Shown here: in pieces, positions 18,240 through 26,695 of the stretch
How the letters are laid out: every line of letters begins with the position of its first letter
Position numbering within the stretch: position 1 is the stretch's first letter
Assembly (NCBI GenBank): GCA_047125605.1
Contig: CP138932.1
Location: 1,054,001-1,118,000 of the forward strand
Length of the DNA stretch: 64,000 bases
Direction: 5' to 3'
Source of the DNA: JAKVBK01 sp022447275
GTDB taxonomy: Bacteria > Pseudomonadota > Alphaproteobacteria > Rhodobacterales > Rhodobacteraceae
Notes under the pieces: generated by a model
Told to the model about the DNA's origin: nothing
Database searches by the model: none
What the model saw: the letters and a program-made list of their open reading frames with translations, nothing else
Translations under genes and position numbers: made by a program

Positions 18240-18947
18240 TCAGATGTCCTTTTGCTTCAGGAAGTTGGCCAGCAGGAATTCCACCATCGCGAAATCCAAA
18301 GGCGAGTCGATATCGATGCACCGCTCGGTAGGCATTTCAAAGGGGATGACGCGGCCCTCATAGATCGTTTTGGCGCGGCGCAGATAGTCCGGCGCCACGA
18401 CATAGGTGCTGGCCGCATGCTCGTAAACAGTCGGCGCTGCCTGACGCGCCCACACACCGCCCGGCAGCGGCTTGGAGACATGCAAGGCGCCCGTTTCATC
18501 AGGCTCAACCAAGTTGAAATAGGGGTTCTTGCGCGCTTCGCATACGCTCATCACCATATCCGGCTGCGCCGTTTGAAAGAGCGTCAGCGCGCCAGTGATA
18601 TCTTCTGGCAAGCGCAAAGGCGATGTGCAATCAAGATCCAAAAAGGCGCTCACCTCTCGCCCGGCCGCCTCTTGTGCGGCCTCCAGAGCATGCTGCCAAA
18701 CCGGCCATTTGGGCGCGGAGTCAGTCGATAAATGAGCGGGCCGCAGCCCAATTTGCAACGCGCCCTTCGCGACAGCATGCGCGTAGATCTCTTCATCGTC
18801 GGTCGAGACAACGACGGCATCAACCAAAGGGTGCTCAAACAGCTGATCGAGCGACCAATCGATCAACGGCTTGCCAAGCAATTCCCTAAAATTCTTGCGC
18901 ACGACACCTTTGGAGCCTTTGCGCGCGCCGATATGTCCAAGGATCAT
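18240..18947 (-). CDS. neuA: CMP-nonulosonate (acylneuraminate) cytidylyltransferase
   Basis: A 235-residue protein of the cytidylyltransferase family. GHIGARKGSKGVVRKNFREL is the CTP-binding loop; the usual family form has I-P-A-R-x-G-S-K. VVSTDDEEIYAHA, FLDLDCTSPLRLPEDI and CIDIDSPLDFAMVE supply the acidic metal sites. It activates the 2-keto nonulosonic acid as its CMP ester in the cytoplasm, ready for a transferase. It is the first gene of the minus-strand unit neuA-SDR-Gfo/Idh. Without biochemical data the exact sugar (Neu5Ac, Leg or a variant) stays open. The replacement of proline by glycine in the first loop (GHIGAR) is a small departure from most homologues. Confidence 0.87.
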   Translation of the reverse strand: MILGHIGARKGSKGVVRKNFRELLGKPLIDWSLDQLFEHPLVDAVVVSTDDEEIYAHAVAKGALQIGLRPAHLSTDSAPKWPVWQHALEAAQEAAGREVSAFLDLDCTSPLRLPEDITGALTLFQTAQPDMVMSVCEARKNPYFNLVEPDETGALHVSKPLPGGVWARQAAPTVYEHAASTYVVAPDYLRRAKTIYEGRVIPFEMPTERCIDIDSPLDFAMVEFLLANFLKQKDI

Positions 18948-19120
18948 GCAGTTCCCTTCTTAAAGACTGGCCAGAGTGTTTAACACCTTGTACTGAAATA
19001 CGAACCGATTGGGAGCGCTGCAAACGAAATCGCTCTGCCGGTGCGTCTTGTGCTAAGCGGCAACAATCACTAAGTCCACGGCCCTGTAGATGCCACATAC
19101 GCCACGGCAGGATTCCTACT

Positions 19121-20059
19121 ATGAGTTCGCAAGACGAAAAGCTTGGACACAAACTGTCAGACTTTGCTTTTCGCAGCTATATTCGCGCGGCAAAATTGCT
19201 TCCCTATGAGGCACGCATCAACCTTGCGGGCTGGATGACGACAAACGTCGTTGCGCCCCTGACCGGGAACCGCGAAAGAATCCGCGAAAACCTCGCATAT
19301 GTGATGCCGGAACTGTCACACAAAGAGCGGGAAGCGATCGTAAAGCAGGCGCCAGAGTCCATGGGGCGCATTCTGATGGAAATCTATTCTGGCAAAGAGT
19401 TTCTGGACCGTATCGCAAAAGCCCCCGTCACAGGGCTCGGATACGCTGTCATTGAAAAGGCTCATAAAGAAGGCAAAGGGGCGCTCTTGGTCACAGGCCA
19501 TATTGGGAACTACCTGGCAGTCCTTGGCACGTTCCTTTCACGCGGAATTCCCTCTGGCTCACTTTACAAAAGCATGTCGAATACGCAGTTCAACGATCAC
19601 TACGTTGACGCTCTCACGCACTTTAGCAGCCCCATGTTTGCACGCGGGCGGCGGGGCATGGCCGATATGATCCGGCACTTGCGTGCGGGCGGATTTGTGG
19701 GCATCGCACATGATCAACGCATGAATGATGCCCCTCTTTATGATTTCATTGGAAAGCCGGCCCACACAGCTGAGTCCACGGCCGGCTTGGCATTGAAATA
19801 CGGGATCGACGTTGTGCCGTGCTATGGCATCCGCCAGCCAGACGGCAGCTATGAAATTCAGACCGAAGCGCCGATTGCACACACAAATGTGCAGGACATG
19901 ACGCAGGCCCTAAACGACAGCCTTGATGCAAAAGTCCGCGCTTATCCAGGTCAATGGATGTGGACCCACAATCGTTGGCACGATTTCACTGGAGGCCTCA
20001 CCTCCAGTGGCGCAGAACAAAATTCAAAATCGCAAGACGAGAGTGTTAACGATGTTTAG
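19121..20059 (+). CDS. LpxL/HtrB-like lipid A acyltransferase family protein with altered catalytic motif
   Basis: A 312-residue protein of the lysophospholipid/lipid A acyltransferase family. RERIRENLAYVMPELSHKER is the usual N-terminal helix region. GALLVTGHIGNYLAVLG corresponds to the H-x4-D/E active site, and GGFVGIAHDQRMND to the later conserved D-x-R segment. Here the active-site histidine (about residue 127) is followed five residues later by leucine (132) instead of aspartate or glutamate. The catalytic acid is thus missing, although fold and length fit. WMWTHNRWHDF near the end matches the family W-x-H-x-R-W ending. It is followed, with an eight-base overlap, by an LTA-synthase-like gene. 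It may be a divergent acyltransferase or a non-catalytic member. Confidence 0.78.
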   Translation: MSSQDEKLGHKLSDFAFRSYIRAAKLLPYEARINLAGWMTTNVVAPLTGNRERIRENLAYVMPELSHKEREAIVKQAPESMGRILMEIYSGKEFLDRIAKAPVTGLGYAVIEKAHKEGKGALLVTGHIGNYLAVLGTFLSRGIPSGSLYKSMSNTQFNDHYVDALTHFSSPMFARGRRGMADMIRHLRAGGFVGIAHDQRMNDAPLYDFIGKPAHTAESTAGLALKYGIDVVPCYGIRQPDGSYEIQTEAPIAHTNVQDMTQALNDSLDAKVRAYPGQWMWTHNRWHDFTGGLTSSGAEQNSKSQDESVNDV

Positions 20060-21884
20060 AAGCCTGTTTGTTCTGGCTTATGCTGCATATATTGCAGCGC
20101 TTTTCTTTGCGCCCATGAAGCCGCCTGGATTTTTTTGGGGTGTCACAACTTTTCTGATGCCTGCCATTGAGATAGCCACTGCAATCTGCACTGGCTGGCT
20201 TTTTTGGATTGCGCTGAGGCGGTATAATCCGTGGCTTTCTGCAATTTCCGGTGTGGCGCCGGTTGCCGTATTGACTTTAATATACGTTAGTCAATGTTTA
20301 TCGTTGTATATTTCAGGAAGTTACCTCAGCCCACTCGCTCTTGAAAACGTAGGGGAAACCCAATTCATTGCATCACCAAATCTGTTCGCATTAATCGGCG
20401 GGGCAGTGGCGCTGTTTATTGCGCTAGTAATTTGGCTCAAAAACACGCCCCCAACAAATACATCACGGCGAACAAAAGTTCAGGCTGCTGCTATCATTCC
20501 CCTTTGGACACTTGCCATCCTACAAGTCGACTCGCGATCTGGCCCTGATGACCCGGTAATCCTTCAACCTGATCTATCTCCTGCCAGCGCGCTCGTGCGC
20601 ACTCAAAGAACCGTTCGCTTCAAGCAGACGTTTAGTAATCTACCAACACAAAGTTTGTCTGAGGGCTATGCAGGAATAGCAAGTTTCGACCTAGGCAAGA
20701 ATCAACCCTTTCAGCGCGTTTCCAGTTTTATTTCTCCTTTGCCGTTCGAAGGCACAGTTCCCAAAGGGGTGAAGCCAAATATTATCGTATTTTTCACGGA
20801 AGGTTTCTCCGCAAGGTTAATGGAGAGTTATGGTGGTCGCATTAACGACTTGACACCCAATTTAGATGCCTACTCCAACCGTTTTATGCTTGTCGACGAT
20901 TACTACAATCACACGGCAGCGTCGTACCGGGGCATAATTGGTCAACTTTCGTCTGGTTTCATAATTGATGGCGGCACGAGATGGCAAGATAGGTTGGGGT
21001 CAACAAGCACCTCTAGCCGCCTGCTAAGTAGCGGCGTTGGCCGCACGATACCTGAAATTCTGTTGTCCTCAGGCTATCAAACCTTTTTCATGACCGGCCA
21101 TGGTGGCCACGACTATTGGGTTGAGACACTGCGGAAAATAGGGCACACGAGCGTCATCAACTCGGATAACATTTCAAGCCTTCTTGGCTACCAGCCATTT
21201 TCAGAAGCACCCGTTCCGGGAGTGCCAGATCGCGACCTGTACAGAGCGCTAGAAGCGTTTTGTAAACAAAGAGCCCATTCCGAGCCGTTTTTTATCGGTG
21301 TCTATAACTCAGGCACTCATGCGTTCATCGACACTCCAAAAGGCAAAGAAAAATTTGCTAACGGCGAAAATCCTATGCTCAACCGCATGCATGAGTATGA
21401 CACCTCCATAGGCTCTTTCTTGGATTACTTCTTTAGCTCGCCTGTAGCCGAAAATACCATTCTCATCGTTACATCGGATCATGCGACCTATCCCGAACCG
21501 CCGACTGTAGATGCTTTTGACGGCCCTGACTACGCACCCTACTTTGTAGATCGAATTCCACTCATGATCTACTCTCCATACCATGAAATGCCCACACGAT
21601 TTGATGCAAAGGTGCGCACCTCAGTTGATTTTGCTCCAACGCTTCTGCATTTACTTGGAAGCGTAGACGTGGAGCACGCGTTTTTAGGAAGATCAATTTT
21701 CGAAGATGCTTCCGGGCCAGGCATACAACTTGCTTCTATTGGCAATGAGTATTTCGCACTCGGGGGGCCGAAATTTGTCACACCAATAGAAGATACCATA
21801 CTGACTGACGAGCAAGAAAAAATGAAGAATACGATTAGTCTGTATTACCACATGCAACAGAGTGGCGACATCTTCGTAGAATAG
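20052..21884 (+). CDS. LTA synthase/sulfatase superfamily membrane phosphotransferase-like protein
   Basis: The start ATG 20052 overlaps the acyltransferase stop by eight bases and gives 610 residues. The first about 180 residues hold several membrane spans (FVLAYAAYIAALFFAP, then a second near 40, a third near 70 and a fourth near 115). The rest is an extracytoplasmic alkaline-phosphatase/sulfatase-fold domain: PNIIVFFTEGFSARLMESYG gives the first metal-binding acidic residue, HTAASYRGIIGQL the probable nucleophile threonine, FFMTGHGGHDYW, and ILIVTSDHATYPEP the D-H metal ligands. Such proteins move phosphoglycerol or phosphoethanolamine from phospholipid to surface glycans. In a Gram-negative the target could be lipid A, LPS core or a periplasmic glucan. 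Codon use is AT-richer than downstream genes. Confidence 0.8.
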   Translation: MFRSLFVLAYAAYIAALFFAPMKPPGFFWGVTTFLMPAIEIATAICTGWLFWIALRRYNPWLSAISGVAPVAVLTLIYVSQCLSLYISGSYLSPLALENVGETQFIASPNLFALIGGAVALFIALVIWLKNTPPTNTSRRTKVQAAAIIPLWTLAILQVDSRSGPDDPVILQPDLSPASALVRTQRTVRFKQTFSNLPTQSLSEGYAGIASFDLGKNQPFQRVSSFISPLPFEGTVPKGVKPNIIVFFTEGFSARLMESYGGRINDLTPNLDAYSNRFMLVDDYYNHTAASYRGIIGQLSSGFIIDGGTRWQDRLGSTSTSSRLLSSGVGRTIPEILLSSGYQTFFMTGHGGHDYWVETLRKIGHTSVINSDNISSLLGYQPFSEAPVPGVPDRDLYRALEAFCKQRAHSEPFFIGVYNSGTHAFIDTPKGKEKFANGENPMLNRMHEYDTSIGSFLDYFFSSPVAENTILIVTSDHATYPEPPTVDAFDGPDYAPYFVDRIPLMIYSPYHEMPTRFDAKVRTSVDFAPTLLHLLGSVDVEHAFLGRSIFEDASGPGIQLASIGNEYFALGGPKFVTPIEDTILTDEQEKMKNTISLYYHMQQSGDIFVE

Positions 21885-21971
21885 ACTATCGATAGGTTCT
21901 ATTTTTGCGGCAGCTGGTTTGTGTATCGTCGTGCACCGGCCTCTCTTCCGTCGACCAGAACGCTGGAGAAT

Positions 21972-23261
21972 TTACCCAGAGATCGCTTTATCGATAGCTG
22001 CCAATGTCCGCGCCGTTGTGCCTGCATGCTGCCGAATGAACTTGGACATGTCACCTTCATGGGCATCACGCTGGGCGTCCAAGTGCTTTGAAAGCGCATC
22101 TGCAGTCCCAGGGACGCTCTTGGCGAGACCGGCCAATTCAGCTTCCACAAACGGATACTCGATCGTCCAAGTGTAGGGCCCGGTGATCACTTGCTTTCCT
22201 AGCATTAGCGGCTCAATGACGTTGTGCGCCCCGCGCGGGGTGAACCCGCCCCCGACGATCACGAGATCGGAAAGCGCCAGATAGAAGAACATCTCACCCA
22301 AGCTATCGCCGACAAGGACATCGATGGCTTCTGCCGGCCCTTTTACAGCCAAATCTTGGGTGAGCGTCGATGATCGCTTTGCAACTGTGACACCCGCTTT
22401 CTGGAGCTGCTCTGCGACACGTTCGAACCGCTCCGGAGCCCGGGGAACATAGACAAAGAAGGGTGCCTCAGCCTGTGCCTGCGCCCTGGCAATAACATCC
22501 ACAAAGAGGCCTTCTTCGCCTTCAACCCCGCTGGCAATCGTGACGACTTTTCTGCCAGATGCGATTTGCTCCCGTACAGCCTGCGCCGCCTGCACCTGTT
22601 CGTCCGGTATTGGTTGATCGAAGCGCAATTCACCCGTTACGAAAACTTGCTCCAAACCAATCGATCTGAACCGCTCTGCATGAATGCTGGATTTCACAAA
22701 TGCGCCGGCGAGATGCTGCACCATCCGCAATCGCAATCGCAGCCCCTTTTTATCCCGTTCGAATGACTTCGTCAGATACTGGCCGTTACAAACATAGAGC
22801 GGCACCCCTGCCCTGCGCGCAGAGAAAATCATCCGCGGCCAAATTTCCATTTCGAGCGTCAAGCCTATACGGGGCCTGAAGGCCCGGAAGAAGATCCTGT
22901 AGCACCACGCCATATCAAACGGCACCCAAACGGCGATCAGCTGGCCTGACGCAATTTCTTTCTCGAACAGGCGCGCAGATTCTCGCCGCCCGGCGGACGT
23001 GAAATGCGTGAGAACGATCCGCTCTCCACGCTCCAGTAAGGCGGATATCAGATGCGTCGCCGACCGCGTCTCTCCAAGGCTCACCGCGTGGAACCATATT
23101 GAGCATTGGGACGCGCGCTGCCCATAAAAGCCAAAACGTTCGGCAAGATGGCGGGTATAGTCCCGATCACGGCGACCTCGCAAGAAGAGGTAAACCAAGA
23201 CCGCAGGCAATAAAAAAACCCAAGCCAAACGGTAGAGCAGCAGGAACAGACGCAAAATCAT
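21972..23261 (-). CDS. waaA: 3-deoxy-D-manno-octulosonic acid transferase (GT30, WaaA)
   Basis: A 429-residue GT30 protein with a single N-terminal membrane anchor (residues about 1-25). WFHAVSLGETRSATHLI contains the conserved glutamate used as base. LTLEMEIWPRMIFSARRAGV has the E-x-E-x-W-P motif of Kdo transferases. VIVGGGFTPRGAHNVIEPLM is the C-terminal CMP-Kdo-binding motif. It attaches Kdo to the lipid A precursor at the inner face of the cytoplasmic membrane. Its start overlaps the stop of a second WaaA-like gene by four bases, so the two are cotranscribed. Of the pair this one has the canonical motifs and is the better candidate for the true Kdo transferase. Confidence 0.87.
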   Translation of the reverse strand: MILRLFLLLYRLAWVFLLPAVLVYLFLRGRRDRDYTRHLAERFGFYGQRASQCSIWFHAVSLGETRSATHLISALLERGERIVLTHFTSAGRRESARLFEKEIASGQLIAVWVPFDMAWCYRIFFRAFRPRIGLTLEMEIWPRMIFSARRAGVPLYVCNGQYLTKSFERDKKGLRLRLRMVQHLAGAFVKSSIHAERFRSIGLEQVFVTGELRFDQPIPDEQVQAAQAVREQIASGRKVVTIASGVEGEEGLFVDVIARAQAQAEAPFFVYVPRAPERFERVAEQLQKAGVTVAKRSSTLTQDLAVKGPAEAIDVLVGDSLGEMFFYLALSDLVIVGGGFTPRGAHNVIEPLMLGKQVITGPYTWTIEYPFVEAELAGLAKSVPGTADALSKHLDAQRDAHEGDMSKFIRQHAGTTARTLAAIDKAISG

Positions 23262-24541
23262 TGGTCGGCCTTAGACAAGTTCAGAAGATCTCGCGCCAAT
23301 CGATCGGTCTCTTCTCTTGCATTGGCGACCAACGCGGCGGCTTTTTCCCGCATGTCAGATCCAAGCTCATCCTCGACGACATGCGCAATTGTCTGCGCAC
23401 TGCTCCCATCTTTAGGCACCCTATACGCGAGACCGGCCTCCTGCAAAACGGCATAGTCCGTTTCGAAATTCTGCGTGTCAGGCCCGCTCATTACAGGCAG
23501 GCCAAGGCAAATGGCCTCCCACGGGTTATGCCCCCCTACGCCACTGAGTGATCCACCGATAAAGGCTGTTTCGGCCAGACGGTACCAAAGACCGAGTTCC
23601 CCAAAGCTATCTGCCAGGAGCACCGCAGTATCGCCCTGCACAGGGTCGCCCACACTGCGCTGCGCGAAGGAGAGCCCCGCCGCATCCAAGGCTTGAGCAA
23701 TGTCAGAACGACGGTCCGGCAAGCGCGGCGTCAGGATCAGCAAACGGCTTGGGTCTTTTGCGAACAGAGCGGCCTGTGCGACGATTACTGCAGCCTCATC
23801 TTCGACATGCGTCGACGACGCAACCCAAACCCGACGCCCGGCCAATGCACGCTCCAAACGGGCCAGTTCCTCAACATCAGCATGCAACGGTTCGGCTGCC
23901 GGTTTCAGCGATGGCACCAGACGCGCGGACGAAATACCAAGCGCGTGAAAATGCGCGAGGGTCCTTTCATCTTGCGCGGTTATCAGGTCAAAAAGCCGAT
24001 ACGTATCCCGGTATAGCCCGCCAATACGCCCCCGCTTTTCATGCGATGCCGCAGAGATCCGGCTGTTGACATAAGCAAGCGGGATACCCCTGTTCGCCGT
24101 GTCATGCACAGCGCCCGGCCAAATGTCCTGCTCTGACCAAATCGACATGTCCGGACGCCAGTGGTCCAAAAACTGCAAAAAGAATTTTGATGCATCGAGC
24201 GGCAGCATTTGGTGATAGGTGTTTGCGGGTAGGTTGCTGCCAATCACCTTGGCAGACGAGCGGGCACTGGACGTAAGCAATACGTTCAAACCAGGGGCAT
24301 GTTTCTGCAGAGCTGTTATGAGCGACCGCAAAGCGAGCAACTCCCCCAGACCAACCGCATGCATCCAAATCAGTTTTCCGGACGGACGCGTGCACGTCGC
24401 CTCGCCCATTTTTTCACGAAAGCGTTCCGGGTCCTCTTTTCCTGCCTTCAACCGCCGCTTCAACACACCGGGCGCCAGTACTTGGAAAATAGGCCGCAGC
24501 GCTAGGTAGATGCGCATTTGCAGGCTGTAGCTTCTTTTCAT
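23258..24541 (-). CDS. WaaA-like glycosyltransferase (GT30 paralogue with variant motifs)
   Basis: A 427-residue protein of the same family and length as its neighbour. WMHAVGLGELLALRSLI keeps the catalytic glutamate. WSEQDIWPGAVHDTANRGIP replaces the E-x-E-x-W-P motif by E-Q-D-I-W-P. FIGGSLSGVGGHNPWEAICL has H-N-P-W-E-A where Kdo transferases usually have H-N-x-x-E-P. It is the first gene of the two-gene minus-strand unit, 4-base overlapping with waaA. Two consecutive Kdo-transferase-like genes suggest that they add different residues, for example first and second Kdo or a related 2-keto sugar. Family membership is certain; donor and acceptor are not. Confidence 0.8.
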   Translation of the reverse strand: MKRSYSLQMRIYLALRPIFQVLAPGVLKRRLKAGKEDPERFREKMGEATCTRPSGKLIWMHAVGLGELLALRSLITALQKHAPGLNVLLTSSARSSAKVIGSNLPANTYHQMLPLDASKFFLQFLDHWRPDMSIWSEQDIWPGAVHDTANRGIPLAYVNSRISAASHEKRGRIGGLYRDTYRLFDLITAQDERTLAHFHALGISSARLVPSLKPAAEPLHADVEELARLERALAGRRVWVASSTHVEDEAAVIVAQAALFAKDPSRLLILTPRLPDRRSDIAQALDAAGLSFAQRSVGDPVQGDTAVLLADSFGELGLWYRLAETAFIGGSLSGVGGHNPWEAICLGLPVMSGPDTQNFETDYAVLQEAGLAYRVPKDGSSAQTIAHVVEDELGSDMREKAAALVANAREETDRLARDLLNLSKADQ

Positions 24542-24861
24542 TTTGCGCCTTGTCCAAACGCGCCCAATGCTTGCAGACGCTCCCCAATCGATAATCTAAC
24601 GTGCCATAAAATTGGATAGTAAATTTTCGCTCTGGCATAGCTGCGTTTGTGGCTCCAGAACCTGACATCCCCTACTAGATGCTCACCGTAGCAAGCCTAT
24701 AGCCTTTGGATCGGGTTGATAACCAGAACTGCTAAAAAGCGGAGAACAGGTGTTCTCTTAGCTACGGGCACCAATTGAGCTGGCTGTGTCGCTAATGAGG
24801 CCGGGATTAAAGCCCACCCCATACTCAATGCCGCCGAAAACAGCCTGATTTCGCGCAAGAG
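24542..24861. other. Intergenic region upstream of the waaA pair, with a short palindrome
   Basis: About 320 bases between the start of the minus-strand waaA-like gene and the terminator of the phospholipase D gene. No gene is supported. A perfect palindrome GAGAAC-AGGT-GTTCTC lies at 24742-24757, about 200 bases upstream of the waaA-like start. It could be an operator in the promoter region of the waaA pair. No convincing -35/-10 pair could be assigned. Confidence 0.4.
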
Positions 24862-24894
24862 GAAAAGTGAAGGCGCCCAGCTAAGGGCGCCTTC
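24862..24894 (-). terminator. Rho-independent terminator of the phospholipase D-like gene
   Basis: Perfect 10-bp arms GAAGGCGCCC (24869-24878) and GGGCGCCTTC (24885-24894) surround a six-base loop. On the minus strand the stem is followed by ACTTTTCC. It starts four bases after the stop of the gene at 24898, so it ends that transcript. Confidence 0.8.
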
Positions 24895-24897
24895 CGT

Positions 24898-26442
24898 TTA
24901 CAGAATCCACTCGATGGGCAAATAGCTCATGAAGGTCACAAGCCCGCGCTGGAAGGCGCTTGTATTCGGCTCTTTCGTCCAGATTTTTTCTGAACCATCC
25001 TCCAGAGTTTCAGACCATTCGATGTCACCATCAGGTGTTTCGTAAACCTTGTAGAAGAGCTCTGGTTGATTGAGCGCTTCCGTCAGCGTCTGCGCAATCG
25101 TGGGGCTGTCCACAAGGAACCCCATCTCGGTATTCAGCATTGCCGAGCGGGGATCAAAGTTGAACGACCCGATGAAGATACGTTCCCCATCGATGGCAAA
25201 TGTTTTCGCATGCAGGCTCGACTGGGAACCAGTGAGGATCGAGGTCAAACCCGATGATTTCGGCTTATCGGGGCTTGCACGCAGTTCTAGGACTTGCGCA
25301 CCAGCATCGACCAATTCGTCGCGATAGCCCATCCACGCACTGTGCACGACTGGCACGTCGGTTGCCTCCATCGAGTTGGTCACAAGACGCGTTTCGATCC
25401 CTTCACCGATGTAATCCAAGAAGAGGGCGTTGCCCGCCTCACCCGGGATCAAGTAGGCCGAAACCAGATCAACGCTGCGCTCAGGACGGCCCATAATTTG
25501 GGCGAGCTGTCCAATCAGCAGATCTTCAGGTGCTGCTTCGCCGAGGCCCTTGGCTGGATCATCACTGACCAGCGTGACCGTGGTCCATTCATACAGGTCC
25601 TCGCCGGCCAACAACCTCGACATAATCGGAGCCTCTTGCACAGCTGTGGCGTAGGTGGACCCAAGGGCGCTGCCTCTAGCAACGTCAACGGCAGCGGCCA
25701 TCTCAGCAAGCCCACCCTCAGACGCGGGCAGCACATCGGCAGCATCGTAGGAAGACCCGCTGGTCCAATACTCATCGAAGTTTTCAGACACATCTTCCGC
25801 ACCGGGGCCAATGGCCATCACGTCGAAATCGAAATAGGCGGTGCCTTCTCCATAGGCGAAGTAGATGTCCCCAATATTGCGTCCGCCAATGATTGTGGCC
25901 ACGCCATCTACCGTCATGGATTTATTGTGCATCCGGCGGTTAAGGCGGAAGAAATCAAAGACGTAGGACAACAACTTTGGCTTGCGCATCGTGAACGGAT
26001 TGAAGATCCGGATCTCGACATTCTCCATGGAATTGAGATCAGCCAGCACATTGTCGAGGCCAGGAATGCCGTTGTCGTCGAGCAGCATGCGCACACGCAC
26101 GCCCCGCTCTGCTGCCGCGTGCAATTCTTCAAGAAGTAGCCAGCCTGTCGTGTCCATCTGCCAAATATAGTACTGCACATCGATCGTTTCTTCTGCTGCG
26201 CGGGCCAGCAGGATCCGAGAGGCAAGCGCATCGCGGCCATCGGCGAAGGGCACAACACCACTCAGGCCTTCATTGGCTGCCATTTCGGGAAGGAACATCC
26301 GTCCAAGGGTTGTCTCCTCGCTCGCGGGTATGCGCGCCGAAGACTCGGACGGCAGATCAGGCAAGGGGTGCGTCCACCGCAGTACCAACACAACAATTGC
26401 CAGTACAACGAAGACTTTCAGCAAAAATTTCAGAAACCGCAT
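24898..26442 (-). CDS. Phospholipase D family protein (membrane-anchored, two HKD motifs)
   Basis: A 514-residue protein. Residues about 1-25 (FLKFLLKVFVVLAIVVLVLR) form an N-terminal anchor or signal. Two PLD half-sites follow: RRMHNKSMTVDGVATIIGGR with the N-I-G-D ending at about residue 190, and SLHAKTFAIDGERIFIGSFN with F-D-P-R-S at about residue 420. Each has the H-x-K-x4-D arrangement. QYYIWQMDTTGWLLLEEL and LLDDNGI are conserved in the cardiolipin-synthase-like subgroup. The catalysed reaction is probably phosphodiester hydrolysis or phosphatidyl transfer at the outer side of the membrane. A second PLD-type protein (cardiolipin synthase) is encoded 2.3 kb away. The product is not a close match to ClsA because it lacks the two N-terminal spans. 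Confidence 0.85.
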   Translation of the reverse strand: MRFLKFLLKVFVVLAIVVLVLRWTHPLPDLPSESSARIPASEETTLGRMFLPEMAANEGLSGVVPFADGRDALASRILLARAAEETIDVQYYIWQMDTTGWLLLEELHAAAERGVRVRMLLDDNGIPGLDNVLADLNSMENVEIRIFNPFTMRKPKLLSYVFDFFRLNRRMHNKSMTVDGVATIIGGRNIGDIYFAYGEGTAYFDFDVMAIGPGAEDVSENFDEYWTSGSSYDAADVLPASEGGLAEMAAAVDVARGSALGSTYATAVQEAPIMSRLLAGEDLYEWTTVTLVSDDPAKGLGEAAPEDLLIGQLAQIMGRPERSVDLVSAYLIPGEAGNALFLDYIGEGIETRLVTNSMEATDVPVVHSAWMGYRDELVDAGAQVLELRASPDKPKSSGLTSILTGSQSSLHAKTFAIDGERIFIGSFNFDPRSAMLNTEMGFLVDSPTIAQTLTEALNQPELFYKVYETPDGDIEWSETLEDGSEKIWTKEPNTSAFQRGLVTFMSYLPIEWIL

Positions 26443-26695
26443 AGGTCACTCCCCTTGGCAGTCAGACTTTTGTCATGTGTTGCATGGTCTTGGTCCCAAC
26501 GACAACCCATGAGGGGTTTTGGGGTCCTAAATGCCGCGTTTTTCGCCTAATGGTTGGAGCATAAAGCGACGCTCCAACAAAAGACGTTTCCGCATGAAGC
26601 GCTCACAGACAGGCCCAATGCCAGGCTGTGCACCAAGAATGTTGCGCGAAAGTCTCCAAAAGTGCTCAACGAGCCTTTGATCCGCCGTCGAAACG

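Noticed and set aside
24742..24757. SOS (LexA) box reading of the palindrome
   Set aside because: Alphaproteobacterial LexA uses GTTC-N7-GTTC, and no SOS gene is adjacent.
25294..26139. A 281-codon plus-strand open frame opposite the phospholipase D-like gene
   Set aside because: It mirrors a well-supported gene and shows no ribosome site or conserved domain.
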